Notes under the pieces: generated by a model
What the model was told of the DNA's origin: nothing
Database searches by the model: none
What the model saw: only the letters and a program-made list of their open reading frames with translations
Part shown: piece by piece, positions 50,509 through 59,147 of the stretch
How positions within the stretch are numbered: position 1 is the stretch's first letter
Layout of the letters: every line of letters begins with the position of its first letter
Origin: Streptomyces tropicalis
GTDB taxonomy: Bacteria; Actinomycetota; Actinomycetes; Streptomycetales; Streptomycetaceae
Length of the DNA: 64,000 bases
NCBI RefSeq assembly: GCF_029269835.1
Contig: NZ_JARJBB010000002.1
Location: 248,001-312,000, forward strand
Reading direction: 5' to 3'
Translations under genes and position numbers: made by a program

Positions 50509-51369
50509 ATGCTCAGGCTGGGCAGGCGGGAATTCGACCCGCACGAGCCGGTGGTCATGGCGATCGTGAACCGGACCCCCGACTCCTTCTACGACCAGGG
50601 GGCGACGTTCCGCGACGAGCCGGCCCTCGCGCGCGTGGAGCAGGCGGTGGCCGAGGGCGCCGCGATCGTCGACATCGGCGGGGTCAAGGCCGGCCCGGGC
50701 GAGGAGGTGACCGCGCAGGAGGAGGCGCGGCGCACGGTCGGGTTCGTCGCGGAGGTGCGCCGGCGCTTCCCCGACGTGGTCATCAGCGTCGACACCTGGC
50801 GGGCCGAGGTCGGGGAGGCGGTGTGCGCGGTGGGCGCGGACGTGCTCAACGACGCCTGGGGCGGGGTGGATCCGGCACTCGCCGAGGTCGCCGCGCGGTA
50901 CGGGGCGGGGCTGGTGTGCACGCACGCGGGCGGCGCGCAGCCGCGGACCCGGCCGCACCGGGTGACGTACGACGACGTCATGGCCGACATCCTGGAGGTG
51001 ACCGTGGGGCTGGCGGAGCGGGCGGTGGCCCTGGGCGTGCCCCGCGAGTCGGTGCTGATCGACCCGGGGCACGACTTCGGGAAGAACACCCGGCACAGCC
51101 TGGAGGCGACGCGCCGGCTCGGGGAGATGGTGGAGACCGGGTGGCCGGTGCTGGTGTCCCTGTCGAACAAGGACTTCGTCGGGGAGACGCTGGACCGGCC
51201 GGTGAAGGAGCGGGTGCTCGGGACGCTGGCGACGACCGCGGTGTCGGCGTGGCTGGGGGCGCAGGTGTACCGGGTGCACGAGGTGGCCGAGACCCGGCAG
51301 GTGCTGGACATGGTCGCGTCCATCGCGGGGCACCGGCCGCCGGCCGTGGCCCGGCGCGGACTGGCGTAG
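50509..51369 (+). CDS. FolP2-like dihydropteroate synthase homologue
   Basis: 286-residue TIM barrel of the pterin-binding family: VMAIVNRTPDSFYDQG near 16-31, ISVDTWRAEV near 93, VLNDAWGG near 113, VLIDPGHDFGKNTRHS near 180. The loop that is DIGGESTRPG in true dihydropteroate synthases is DIGGVKAGPGEE here, and the RKSFLG-like loop is LSNKDFVGE. Mycobacterial FolP2, which occupies this neighbourhood, is reported to lack dihydropteroate synthase activity, so this protein is probably not the folate enzyme. ATG at 50509 after GGAGAGAGG. Confidence 0.88.
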   Translation: MLRLGRREFDPHEPVVMAIVNRTPDSFYDQGATFRDEPALARVEQAVAEGAAIVDIGGVKAGPGEEVTAQEEARRTVGFVAEVRRRFPDVVISVDTWRAEVGEAVCAVGADVLNDAWGGVDPALAEVAARYGAGLVCTHAGGAQPRTRPHRVTYDDVMADILEVTVGLAERAVALGVPRESVLIDPGHDFGKNTRHSLEATRRLGEMVETGWPVLVSLSNKDFVGETLDRPVKERVLGTLATTAVSAWLGAQVYRVHEVAETRQVLDMVASIAGHRPPAVARRGLA

Positions 51370-51446
51370 GCGCACACCGCCGCGGCCCGGCGGGCGCGCG
51401 GGGTGTGCGGGGTGTGCGGGGCCCGGTGGGGCCGGCGGGTGCGCCG

Positions 51447-51466
51447 GCCCCCGGCGGGCCGGGGGC
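51447..51466. terminator. Terminator between folP-like and LOG genes
   Basis: GCCCCCGGC and GCCGGGGGC with a 2-nt loop, 10 bp from the LOG-family stop codon; converging genes on both sides. Confidence 0.6.
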
Positions 51467-51475
51467 GGTCCGCCG

Positions 51476-52234
51476 TCAGCGGCCCGCCTCCTTGGAGACC
51501 AGGGCCACCGCCTCGTCCACGTCGTCCGTGACGTGGAAGAGGGTGAGGTCGGCCTGGGCGGCCTTGCCCTCGGCGATCAGGGTGTTCTCGAGCCAGTCGA
51601 CGAGGCCGCCCCAGTAGGCGCTGCCGAAGAGGACGATGGGGAAGCGCGTGACCTTCTGCGTCTGGACGAGCGTGAGGGCCTCGAACAGCTCGTCCAGGGT
51701 GCCGAGCCCGCCCGGCAGCACGACGAACCCCTGCGCGTACTTCACGAACATCATCTTGCGGACGAAGAAGTAGCGGAAGTTCAGCCCGATGTCGACGTAG
51801 GGGTTCAGCCCCTGCTCGAAGGGGAGCTCGATGCCGAGGCCCACCGAGGTGCCGCCGGCCTCGCAGGCGCCCTTGTTCGCCGCCTCCATGGCACCCGGGC
51901 CGCCGCCGGTGATGACGGCGAAGCCCGCCTGGACCAGGCCGCGGCCCAGGCGCACCCCCGCCTCGTACTCCCGTGAGTCGACCGGGGTGCGCGCCGAGCC
52001 GAACACGCTGATCGCGGGCGGGAGTTCGGCGAGCGTGCCGAAACCCTCGATGAACTCGGACTGGATGCGCAGGACACGCCAGGGGTCGGTGTGCACCCAG
52101 TCGGTGGGGGCGCGCTCGTCCAGCAGCCGCTGGTCGGTGGTGCTGGCCTGGACCTGTCCCCGCCGCCTCAGCACCGGTCCCAGCCGCTGCTCCTCCGGTG
52201 GCCGCTTCTTGCCCTCGGGGTTGCCGGTAGCCAT
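51476..52234 (-). CDS. LOG-family (TIGR00730) nucleoside 5'-monophosphate phosphoribohydrolase-like protein
   Basis: 252 residues. Rossmann-type core with ISVFGSARTP near 80, AVITGGGPGAMEAANKGA near 110 and the signature FVVLPGGLGTLDELFEALT near 175. LOG proteins release free cytokinin-like bases from nucleotides; this bacterial subgroup (in mycobacteria beside FolP2) acts on AMP-type nucleotides or makes cytokinins. The ATG at 52234 (MATGNPEGKK) has GGAGGGAG upstream; an ATG 15 bp earlier is less well placed. Confidence 0.92.
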   Translation of the reverse strand: MATGNPEGKKRPPEEQRLGPVLRRRGQVQASTTDQRLLDERAPTDWVHTDPWRVLRIQSEFIEGFGTLAELPPAISVFGSARTPVDSREYEAGVRLGRGLVQAGFAVITGGGPGAMEAANKGACEAGGTSVGLGIELPFEQGLNPYVDIGLNFRYFFVRKMMFVKYAQGFVVLPGGLGTLDELFEALTLVQTQKVTRFPIVLFGSAYWGGLVDWLENTLIAEGKAAQADLTLFHVTDDVDEAVALVSKEAGR

Positions 52235-52266
52235 GTGCGCTCCCTCCACGATCGTGGCCCTCCCGC

Positions 52267-52316
52267 TCCCGGCTCCCCGGCCCGGCGGAGCGCCGGGTCA
52301 CGGGGCGCCGGGAGCC
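52267..52316 (-). terminator. Hairpin between dapE and the LOG gene
   Basis: CTCCCGGC pairs with GCCGGGAG and the inner CCCCG with CGGGG. It lies 140-190 bp past the dapE stop and about 30 bp before the LOG ATG, so it may equally act on the LOG leader. Confidence 0.4.
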
Positions 52317-52458
52317 CGGGACGGTGTTTCCACCTCAGCGTAGATCCACCCGGGTTACACGCGGGGGATCTCGGCGTGTCCGCCGGACGGAAGGCGGGAG
52401 GCAGGCGGGACGACGTGCCGGGCGCACGGTGACTGGCCGCAGGTGGCAGGCGGCAGGA

Positions 52459-53538
52459 TCAGGCGGTCAGCCAGGCCCGCAGGCGCTCCTCGCCGGCCAG
52501 GATCTTCGCCGTCTCCACCCGCTCGTCCCGCTTGTGCGCCAAGTGCGGGTTGCCGGGGCCGTAGTTCACCGCGGGGACGCCCAGCGCGGAGAACCGGGAG
52601 ACGTCCGTCCAGCCGTACTTGGGCTGCGGGGTGCCGCCGACCGCCTCGATGAACGCCGCGGCGGCCGGGTGGCCGAGTCCGGGGAGCGCGCCGGGGCTGT
52701 GGTCGTCCACCACGAACTCCGCCACCCCGCAGTCGGCGAACACCTCGCGGACGTGCGCGACGGCCTCCTCCTCCGTGCGGTCGGGGGCGTAGCGGAAGTT
52801 GACGGTGACCACGCACTCGTCGGGGATCACGTTGCCGGCGACCCCCCCGGACACGCCGACCGCGTTGAGGCCCTCGCGGTACTCCAGGCCGTCGATCACG
52901 GGGTACCGCGGCGTGTACTCCGCCAGCCGCCGCAGGATCGGCGCGGCGGCGTGGATCGCGTTGGACCCCATCCAGCCGCGCGCCGAGTGGGCCCGCTCGC
53001 CCCGGGTCCTCAGCAGGACCCGCAGGGTGCCCTGGCAGCCGCCCTCGACCTGGCCGTCGGAGGGCTCCAGCAGGACGGCGAAGTCGCCCCGGAGCCATGC
53101 GGGGTGGGCCGCCGCGACGTGCCTCAGGCCGTTCAGCTCGGCGGCGACCTCCTCGTTGTCGTAGAAGACGAAGGTCAGGTCGCGGTTGGGGGCCGGGACG
53201 GTGGCCGCGATGCGCAGCTGCACCGCCACGCCGGACTTCATGTCGCAGGTGCCGCAGCCCCAGAGCACGCCGTCCTCGTCCAGCCGCGAGGGCACGTTGT
53301 CCGCGATGGGCACGGTGTCGATGTGGCCCGCGAGGATCACCCGCTCGGGACGGCCGAGGTCCGTGCGGGCGACGACGTTGTTGCCGAGGCGGTCGACCGT
53401 GAGGTGCGGCAGGGCGCGCAGCGCGGCCTCGACCGCGTCGGCCAGCGGCTTCTCCGTGCCGCTCTCCGAGGGGAAGTCGACGAGTTGCGCGGTCAGCCGC
53501 GCGGCGTCCAGCGTGAGGTCAAGCGTGGTGTCGGCCAT
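52459..53538 (-). CDS. dapE: Succinyl-diaminopimelate desuccinylase
   Basis: 359 residues, M20 di-zinc peptidase fold. Metal ligands: LAGHIDTVP near 70-78, GCGTCDMKSG near 95-104, catalytic FYDNEEVAAEL near 125-132, then the dimerisation domain with RAHSARGWMGSNAIH and GGVAGNVIPDECVV, and a late His in NPHLAHKRDE. Hydrolyses N-succinyl-LL-diaminopimelate in lysine/peptidoglycan precursor synthesis; dapC lies 2 kb away. ATG at 53538. Confidence 0.95.
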   Translation of the reverse strand: MADTTLDLTLDAARLTAQLVDFPSESGTEKPLADAVEAALRALPHLTVDRLGNNVVARTDLGRPERVILAGHIDTVPIADNVPSRLDEDGVLWGCGTCDMKSGVAVQLRIAATVPAPNRDLTFVFYDNEEVAAELNGLRHVAAAHPAWLRGDFAVLLEPSDGQVEGGCQGTLRVLLRTRGERAHSARGWMGSNAIHAAAPILRRLAEYTPRYPVIDGLEYREGLNAVGVSGGVAGNVIPDECVVTVNFRYAPDRTEEEAVAHVREVFADCGVAEFVVDDHSPGALPGLGHPAAAAFIEAVGGTPQPKYGWTDVSRFSALGVPAVNYGPGNPHLAHKRDERVETAKILAGEERLRAWLTA

Positions 53539-53634
53539 GGCTTCGACCCTAACCCGCCGAACGCCGGGGACACCGCCGCGCATTGCGGCCCCACCGGAAT
53601 CAGCCGCCCCGGCGGCCTCCAGTACCTTGTAGGC

Positions 53635-54615
53635 GTGCCAGAGCCGTCCCCCACCTCCCAGCGCCGCGGCCGCCTCGTCCGGATCGGGGCGGCCGTCGTG
53701 GTCCTGCTCGCGCTCGCGGGCTACCTCTCGGTGCAGTACCTCACGGGCGGCACCGGCGCCCCGGGCTGCAAGGTCGTCTCCGGCAAGGGCGACGGCGCGG
53801 CGTACGAGCTCTCCCCGGAGCAGGCGGTGAACGCGGCGACGATCTCCGCCGTCGGCACCGGGCGCGGGATGCCGGAGCGGGCCGTGACCATCGCGCTGGC
53901 GACCGCGCTGCAGGAGTCGGGGCTGCGCAACATCCAGCACGGCGACCGGGACTCGCTCGGCCTGTTCCAGCAGCGTCCGTCGCAGGGCTGGGGCTCGTCG
54001 CGGGAGATCATGGACCCGACGTACGCGGCCGGGGTCTTCTACGAGCACCTGTCCAAGGTGCCCGGCTACACCCGGCTGCCGCTGACCGTGGCCGCGCAGC
54101 GGGTGCAGCGCAGCGGCTTCCCGCAGGCGTACGCCAAGCACGAGCCGGACGCCACCCTGCTCGCCGCGGCGCTGACCGGACGGGCCGCGGCCACGCTGAC
54201 CTGCACCGGGCGGCCGGGTGCCACCCGGGCTGCGGGACCGGACGCGGTCCGGGCCGCGCTGATGCGCGACTTCGGGCGGGACGTGGTGCAGGAGGCCGGC
54301 GCGGAGGTGGGCGGCGACGCGTCGCCGGCGCCCCGACCGAGCGGCACGCCGGACGTCGGCGACCGGGCGGTGACGCTGCCCGTGTCCGCCACCGACGGCG
54401 GCTCGGCCCGGGGGCACAGCGCGCGGGAGCGCGGCTGGCAGCTGGCGCACTGGGCGGTGGCCAACGCCTCCGCGCTGCACATCCAGCGGATCGCGTTCGC
54501 CGGGCGGGTGTGGACCGCCGGGACCACCGACGGGCAGTGGCGTCCGCTGCCCGCGCAGGGAGCCGCCGGCGCCGAGCAGGACGCGGGCGCGGTCCGGATC
54601 CTCACTGCGCAGTAG
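53635..54615 (+). CDS. Membrane-anchored lysozyme-like protein
   Basis: 326 residues. Basic N-terminus, one membrane helix (IGAAVVVLLALAGYLSVQYL, about 18-37), then an external domain with ATALQESGLRNIQHGDRDSLGLFQQRPSQGWG near 90-120: an ES...GLFQQ pattern reminiscent of transglycosylase/lysozyme folds, the Glu of QESG being a catalytic candidate. The C-terminal 120 residues are Ala/Gly rich with a beta-like end (RIAFAGRVWTAGTTDGQWRPL). GTG at 53635. Divergent from dapE. Enzyme activity is inference. Confidence 0.78.
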   Translation: MPEPSPTSQRRGRLVRIGAAVVVLLALAGYLSVQYLTGGTGAPGCKVVSGKGDGAAYELSPEQAVNAATISAVGTGRGMPERAVTIALATALQESGLRNIQHGDRDSLGLFQQRPSQGWGSSREIMDPTYAAGVFYEHLSKVPGYTRLPLTVAAQRVQRSGFPQAYAKHEPDATLLAAALTGRAAATLTCTGRPGATRAAGPDAVRAALMRDFGRDVVQEAGAEVGGDASPAPRPSGTPDVGDRAVTLPVSATDGGSARGHSARERGWQLAHWAVANASALHIQRIAFAGRVWTAGTTDGQWRPLPAQGAAGAEQDAGAVRILTAQ

Positions 54616-54925
54616 TGCGGATCTTCACTCTCCGGGGTTACGCCGGGTGCCCCGCGGCGGTGGCGCGGGCAGGTTTTCGCGCGCTCACCCGCTCGGGGTG
54701 CGATCCCCTTGGAAACACAGGGCCGTAAGGATTCCGCAGACTTTCGCACCGGACACCCTTTGCCCGTTTTTATCCGCAGCCGATAATGCGACGCATTGCC
54801 AACTCTTTGCATCGGCGCGCCGCAACCTTCGCGGACTTCGAGCGGTAGTCACTGCGTCCGAGGCGAGTCCGGGGAACTTCCGGGCCCACCAGGACAGTTC
54901 ACCGTTCTCTCGTCGAAGGAGCATC
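54616..54925 (+). other. 310-bp intergenic region with a candidate promoter
   Basis: After the lysozyme-like gene no clear terminator stands out. TTGCCC (54760-54765) and GATAAT (54782-54787) at 16-bp spacing form a plausible vegetative promoter, preceded by a TTTTTAT tract unusual for this genome; it would give a 5' leader of about 130 nt for the following secreted protein. Confidence 0.5.
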
Positions 54926-55408
54926 ATGTCCCTCCCCCTGACCCGCCGGATCGCCCGTGCCGCGCTGCTCGTCGCTGCGGGAGCGGCCGCCGGAGTCGGT
55001 GCGGCCGGCTCCGCGAGTGCGGCCCCCGCCGGCCTGCCGGCCACGCCGGACCTCGGCGGGCTGACCGCCCTGGACGGGGCGAACGCCGGCAGCACCGCCG
55101 ACGGCGCCGCGCAGCACGTCACCGGGATGGTGGGCGAGACCGGCGGCAAGGCGGTCGAGCAGGCGGTTCCGGCGGCCGGGCGGACCGGCGGCAAGGCCGT
55201 GAAGCAGGCCGCCCCGGTGGCGCAGAAGGCCGCCGGCGGCGCGGCCGGGGCGGCCGGCGGCCTCCTCGGCGACACGGCGAGGACCGCGACGAAGGGCGGA
55301 CTGCCGACCGGCTCGGTGGCCAAGGGCGGCCTGCCCACGCACGGCCTGCCGACGCAGGGCCTGCCCACCCAGGGGCTGCCGACGCAGGGCCTGCCGCTGG
55401 GCGGCTGA
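54926..55408 (+). CDS. Secreted Ala/Gly-rich protein with GLPTQ repeats
   Basis: 160 residues. Sec signal peptide (RRIARAALLVAAGAAAGVGAAGSASAA, cleavage near 33). The mature part is Ala/Gly/Lys rich (GGKAVEQAVPAAGRTGGKAVKQAAPVAQKAAGG) and ends in four GLPT(Q/H) units plus GLPLGG. AAGGAG precedes the ATG. Looks like a small cell-wall-associated or matrix protein; no domain recognised. Confidence 0.78.
   Translation: MSLPLTRRIARAALLVAAGAAAGVGAAGSASAAPAGLPATPDLGGLTALDGANAGSTADGAAQHVTGMVGETGGKAVEQAVPAAGRTGGKAVKQAAPVAQKAAGGAAGAAGGLLGDTARTATKGGLPTGSVAKGGLPTHGLPTQGLPTQGLPTQGLPLGG
55328..55387 (+). repeat. Four 15-bp tandem repeats coding GLPT(Q/H)
   Basis: GGCCTGCCGACGCAG-type units in frame at the 3' end of the secreted-protein gene (55328, 55343, 55358, 55373). 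Confidence 0.85.
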
Positions 55409-55415
55409 GCCCGCC

Positions 55416-55474
55416 GCACCATGCCGGAGGGGCCCAGGACGTGTGTCACGTCCTGGGCCCCTCCGGCATGGTGC
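55416..55474. terminator. Very long perfect bidirectional terminator
   Basis: 28-bp perfectly complementary arms (55416-55443 and 55447-55474) around a TGT loop, between the converging secreted-protein and dapC genes. It is the longest perfect stem in the window. Confidence 0.92.
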
Positions 55475-55493
55475 CGGCCGTGGCGGCGGGAGG

Positions 55494-56624
55494 CTACTCG
55501 GCCAGACGCCGGACCGCCGCCCGGACCCGCTCGTCCGTGGCCGTCAGGGCCACCCGGACGAACCGGTCGCCGTCCGGGCCGTAGAAGTCGCCGGGGGCGA
55601 CCAGGATGCCGCGTCCGGCGAGGTGGGCCACGGTGTCCCAGCACGGCTCGTCCCGGGTCGCCCACAGGTACAGGCTCGCCTCGCTGTGCTCGATGCGGAA
55701 CCCGTGGGCCAGCAGCGCCTCGCGCAGCACCGTGCGCCGGGCCGCGTACCGCTCGCGCTGCTCGCGGACGTGGGTGTCGTCGCCGAGGGCCGCCACGACC
55801 GCCGCCTGGGTGGGCGCGGAGGTCATCATGCCGCCGTGCTTGCGGATCTCCAGCAGCGGGCGCAGGACGTCCGGGTCACCGGCCAGGAAGGCGGCACGGT
55901 AGCCGGCCAGGTTGGAGCGCTTGGAGAGGGAGTGGACGGCGACGATGCCCTCGTAGGAGCCGCCGTTCACGTCGGGGTGCAGGACCGAGACCGGGTCCGC
56001 CTCCCAGCCCAGCTCCAGGTAGCACTCGTCGGAGAAGAGCAGCACGCCGTGCTCACGGGCCCACGCCACGATCCGGGTGAGCTCCTCCTTGGACAGCACC
56101 TTGCCGGTCGGGTTGGACGGGGAGTTCAGCCACAGCAGCCGCAGGCCCGCGGGGTCGAGCCGGGTCGGGTCGTCGTAGACCTCGTGGTCCGCGCCGGCCA
56201 GGCGGGCGCCGACCTCGTAGGTGGGGTAGGCCAGCCGCGGCAGGGCCACCCGGTCGCCGGGACCGAGGCCCAGCTGGGTGGGGAGCCAGGCCACCAGTTC
56301 CTTGGAGCCGACGATCGGCAGCACATGGCGGTGGGTGACCCCCCGGGCGCCGAGACGGCGCTCCACCCATCCGGTGATCGCGTCGCGCAGCTCGGGGGTG
56401 CCCCAGACCGTCGGGTAGCCCGGCGAGTCGGCCGCGGCGACCAGCGCCTTCTGGATCAGCTCGGGGACCGGGTCCACCGGCGTGCCGACCGAGAGGTCGA
56501 CGATGCCGTCCGGATGGGCCGCGGCCGTCTTCTTGTACGGCTCCAGCTTGTCCCAGGGAAACGTCGGCAGCCGGTCGGCGAGGGGCCGGCGGGCGGCGGG
56601 AGCGGGGTCGGGGGCTGCGGACAC
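55494..56624 (-). CDS. dapC: Succinyldiaminopimelate transaminase
   Basis: 376 residues, PLP fold type I aminotransferase. DLSVGTPVDPVPELIQKAL near 45, LWLNSPSNPTGKVLS near 170, FSDECYLELGW near 200, and the PLP lysine in VAVHSLSKRSNLAGYR near 235-240; ends with RFVRVALTATDERV. The actinobacterial DapC subgroup sits next to ferredoxin as here. No ATG is available; GTG at 56624 (SAAPDPAP) lies closest to the homology start, and earlier in-frame starts would lie inside the upstream hairpin. Confidence 0.93.
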   Translation of the reverse strand: MSAAPDPAPAARRPLADRLPTFPWDKLEPYKKTAAAHPDGIVDLSVGTPVDPVPELIQKALVAAADSPGYPTVWGTPELRDAITGWVERRLGARGVTHRHVLPIVGSKELVAWLPTQLGLGPGDRVALPRLAYPTYEVGARLAGADHEVYDDPTRLDPAGLRLLWLNSPSNPTGKVLSKEELTRIVAWAREHGVLLFSDECYLELGWEADPVSVLHPDVNGGSYEGIVAVHSLSKRSNLAGYRAAFLAGDPDVLRPLLEIRKHGGMMTSAPTQAAVVAALGDDTHVREQRERYAARRTVLREALLAHGFRIEHSEASLYLWATRDEPCWDTVAHLAGRGILVAPGDFYGPDGDRFVRVALTATDERVRAAVRRLAE

Positions 56625-56654
56625 GGAATCTGGCTCACTTTCGGTGACGGCAAA

Positions 56655-56717
56655 CGCCTCGGTCCCGTGCGGCGGTCCGACCGCGCGGGGCGGATCGGGC
56701 CGCACGGGACCGAGGCG
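56655..56717 (-). terminator. Terminator of the ferredoxin gene (or dapC attenuator)
   Basis: Perfect 19-bp arms (56655-56673 and 56699-56717) with a 25-nt loop, 25 bp after the ferredoxin stop and 31 bp before the dapC start codon, both genes on the minus strand. Confidence 0.75.
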
Positions 56718-56741
56718 GCGCGGTGTGCGGGCCGCTGAGGG

Positions 56742-57062
56742 CTACTCGCCCTGCGGCGGCAGCGCGGCGACGACGGGGTGGTCGCGCTCGATCAGCCCCA
56801 GCTTGCTGGCGCCGCCGGGAGAGCCGAGCTCGTCGAAGAACTCGACGTTGGCCTTGTAGTAGTCCTTCCACTCCTCCGGAGTGTCGTCCTCGTAGAAGAT
56901 CGCCTCGACCGGGCAGACCGGCTCACAGGCTCCGCAGTCGACGCATTCGTCCGGGTGGATGTACAAGGACCGCTGGCCCTCGTAGATGCAGTCGACCGGG
57001 CACTCCTCGATGCACGCCTTGTCCTTGACGTCGACACAAGGCTGCGCGATGACGTAGGTCAC
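56742..57062 (-). CDS. fdxA: Seven-iron ferredoxin
   Basis: 106 residues. Cys9, Cys17 and Cys50 fit a [3Fe-4S] cluster and Cys21, Cys40, Cys43 and Cys46 a [4Fe-4S] cluster; Cys25 is extra. Starts TYVIAQPCVDVKDKAC; ends with an acidic region. Low-potential electron carrier, with redox partners such as cytochromes P450 in Streptomyces. GTG at 57062 is the family-standard start. Divergent from the GNAT gene. Confidence 0.95.
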   Translation of the reverse strand: MTYVIAQPCVDVKDKACIEECPVDCIYEGQRSLYIHPDECVDCGACEPVCPVEAIFYEDDTPEEWKDYYKANVEFFDELGSPGGASKLGLIERDHPVVAALPPQGE

Positions 57063-57202
57063 GCTGTCGTTCCTCCTCGATAGGGCGCTGGCGGGCCTCC
57101 ACAGGCTCCGCCGCCTGGCGCGCGGGAGCGCGGCGTCGTCGATGCCCGCCCCTAGTATCTCCGTTCTTGGGCATGATCCGAACAGGAGGGGTGAACCGAC
57201 CC

Positions 57203-58243
57203 GTGGAAATCTCGGCGACCGGACGACTCGAGGTCCGTATCACCCCTACTGACGTGGGAAGACGGGTCTCCGTACGTCGCTCGGGCGAACCTGGTGCGCC
57301 GGGTGCGCGGTTCACCGACACGATCGGTGTTCTCACATCATGGGACGACGGTGTGCTCGTGATCACACGCAGGGACGGCGAGGCCGTCCGGATACCGGAC
57401 ACGTCCCTGGTGGCCGGGAAGGTGGTGCCGCCCGCCCCGGCCCGGCGCCGGGGCCCGGCGGCGTCCTTCGAGGAGCTGGCGCGGGCCGCCGCCCGGGCCT
57501 GGCCGCCGCTGGAGACCGAGCGGCTCGGGGGCTGGGAGCTGCGGGCGGCGGCGGAGGACGGGACGGGCTTCACCCGGCGCGCCAATGCGGTGCTGCCGCT
57601 CGGCGACCCGGGCGTTCCGCTCGACGCGGCACTCGCCGCCGTACGACGCTGGTATGACGTACGCGGGCTTCCCGCGTACCTCCAGACCGCGACCGGCGCC
57701 GACGGCACGCACGAGCTGCTGTGCGCCGAGCTGGAGCGGCGCGGGTGGGTGCGCGAGGTGACCGCCGAACTGTGGATCGGGGCACTGGCACCGGTCGCCG
57801 ACCGGGCCGGGGACTCCGGGGTCGTGCTGTCCCGCACGGCCGACGCGACGTGGCTTGCGCGCTACCACCGGCGCAAGGGGGTGAGCGAGGTGGCCCTGAA
57901 GGTGCTGGGCCGCGGACCCTCGGTGTGGTTCGCGAGCGTGCCCGGCGCGCCCGGCGAGGCGCCCGCCGCGATCGGGCGGTGCGTGGTCGACGGCCGGTGG
58001 GCGTCCTTCGCCGCCGTCGAGGTGGACCCGGCGCGCCGCCGGCAGGGGCTGGCCTCCGCGGTGATGGCCGCACTGGCCCGGCAGGCCCTGGACGAGGGGG
58101 CGTCGGCCGCCCTGCTCCAGGTCGAGTCCGGCAACGCCGCCGCGCAGGCGCTGTACACCGGGATGGGCTTCACCGCCCACCACGCCTACCACCACTACCG
58201 CGCGCCGGCCCCGGCCGGGGCGGCGGCCGCGGAACCGTCGTGA
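57203..58243 (+). CDS. GNAT acetyltransferase with N-terminal barrel domain
   Basis: 346 residues. N-terminal small beta-barrel (GRLEVRITPTDVGRRVSVR, IGVLTSWDDGVLVITRRDGEAV), a middle region, and a C-terminal GNAT fold with the acetyl-CoA loop VDPARRRQGLASAVMAAL near 277-293 and NAAAQALYTGMGF near 315. Substrate unknown. Starts possible at 57191 and 57203 (both GTG); AGGAGGG abuts the first, so 57203 was chosen. The next gene starts near its stop. Confidence 0.87.
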   Translation: MEISATGRLEVRITPTDVGRRVSVRRSGEPGAPGARFTDTIGVLTSWDDGVLVITRRDGEAVRIPDTSLVAGKVVPPAPARRRGPAASFEELARAAARAWPPLETERLGGWELRAAAEDGTGFTRRANAVLPLGDPGVPLDAALAAVRRWYDVRGLPAYLQTATGADGTHELLCAELERRGWVREVTAELWIGALAPVADRAGDSGVVLSRTADATWLARYHRRKGVSEVALKVLGRGPSVWFASVPGAPGEAPAAIGRCVVDGRWASFAAVEVDPARRRQGLASAVMAALARQALDEGASAALLQVESGNAAAQALYTGMGFTAHHAYHHYRAPAPAGAAAAEPS

Positions 58244-58260
58244 GGGGGCGCGAGCCGGCC

Positions 58261-59121
58261 ATGCGTCCCCCCAGTCCCCCCAGCCCTCCCTCTCCCGAGC
58301 GCTCCGCCGAGGTGCGGCGCAGGTTCGCCGAGGAGGCGCGGTCCGAGCGGCCCGACCTGTCGCTGCTCTGCCTGCTGGTGGGCGCGGCGGCGGACGGGGC
58401 GCTGGACGAGGCGGGCCTGGACGCGGCCCAGATGGAGCTGGACCGGCTCGCGGGGCTGCTGCCGTACCGGCCCGGCGGGCCGCGGGCCTGGGCGCTGGCC
58501 CTGTGCGAGCTGCTCGGCGGCCGCCACGGCTTCCACGGCTCCGTCGCCGACTACCAGCGGCTGGAGTCGTCGCTGCTGCACGCGGTGCTGCGGCGGCGGC
58601 GCGGGCTGCCCATCCTGCTGTCGGTGGTGTGGATGGAGGTCGCCCGCCGGGCGGGGGCCCCGGTGTACGGAGTCGCCCTGCCCGGGCACTTCGTGGTCGG
58701 CTTCGGTCCGGAGCCTGAGCAGGTGCTCGCCGATCCCTTCGACGGCGGGCGGGTGCTCACCGGGGCGGACGCGGAACTCCTGGTGACCGGGGCGACGGGG
58801 GCGCCGCTGGACCGGGCGATGCTGGTGCCCGCGGCCCCGCTGGACCTGGTGCTGCGGATCCTGAACAACATCCGGGCCTGGGCCGCCGCACGGCCGGAGC
58901 ACTCGGAGGTGGCGCTGTGGGCGGTGGAGCTGTCGCTGCTGCTGCCCTCGCACCCGGCTCGGCTGCGCTACGAGCGGGCGCAGGTGCTGGTGCAGCGGGG
59001 CAACTTCACGGGCGGGGCCACGGAGCTGGAGGCGTACGCCGAGGTGGTGGCCGCGGTGGACCCGGAGGCGGCGGAGCGGATGCGGGGGCAGGCGCAGGCG
59101 GCGCGCTCCCGCCTCAACTGA
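58261..59121 (+). CDS. SirB1-family transglutaminase-like protein
   Basis: 286 residues. Homology covers EEARSERPDLSLLCLLVGAAADGALD, the transglutaminase-like core RRRRGLPILLSVVWMEVARRAGAPVYGVALPGHFVVGF, and a C-terminal TPR-like part (LRYERAQVLVQRGNFTGGATELEAYAEV). The usual catalytic cysteine position is not obvious, so it may be inactive as an enzyme, as in many SirB1 proteins. ATG 58261 follows GGGGG; GTG 58240, overlapping the GNAT stop, is an alternative. Confidence 0.86.
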   Translation: MRPPSPPSPPSPERSAEVRRRFAEEARSERPDLSLLCLLVGAAADGALDEAGLDAAQMELDRLAGLLPYRPGGPRAWALALCELLGGRHGFHGSVADYQRLESSLLHAVLRRRRGLPILLSVVWMEVARRAGAPVYGVALPGHFVVGFGPEPEQVLADPFDGGRVLTGADAELLVTGATGAPLDRAMLVPAAPLDLVLRILNNIRAWAAARPEHSEVALWAVELSLLLPSHPARLRYERAQVLVQRGNFTGGATELEAYAEVVAAVDPEAAERMRGQAQAARSRLN

Positions 59122-59147
59122 CCTATCCCCGGAAGCGGTTCGGGCCG

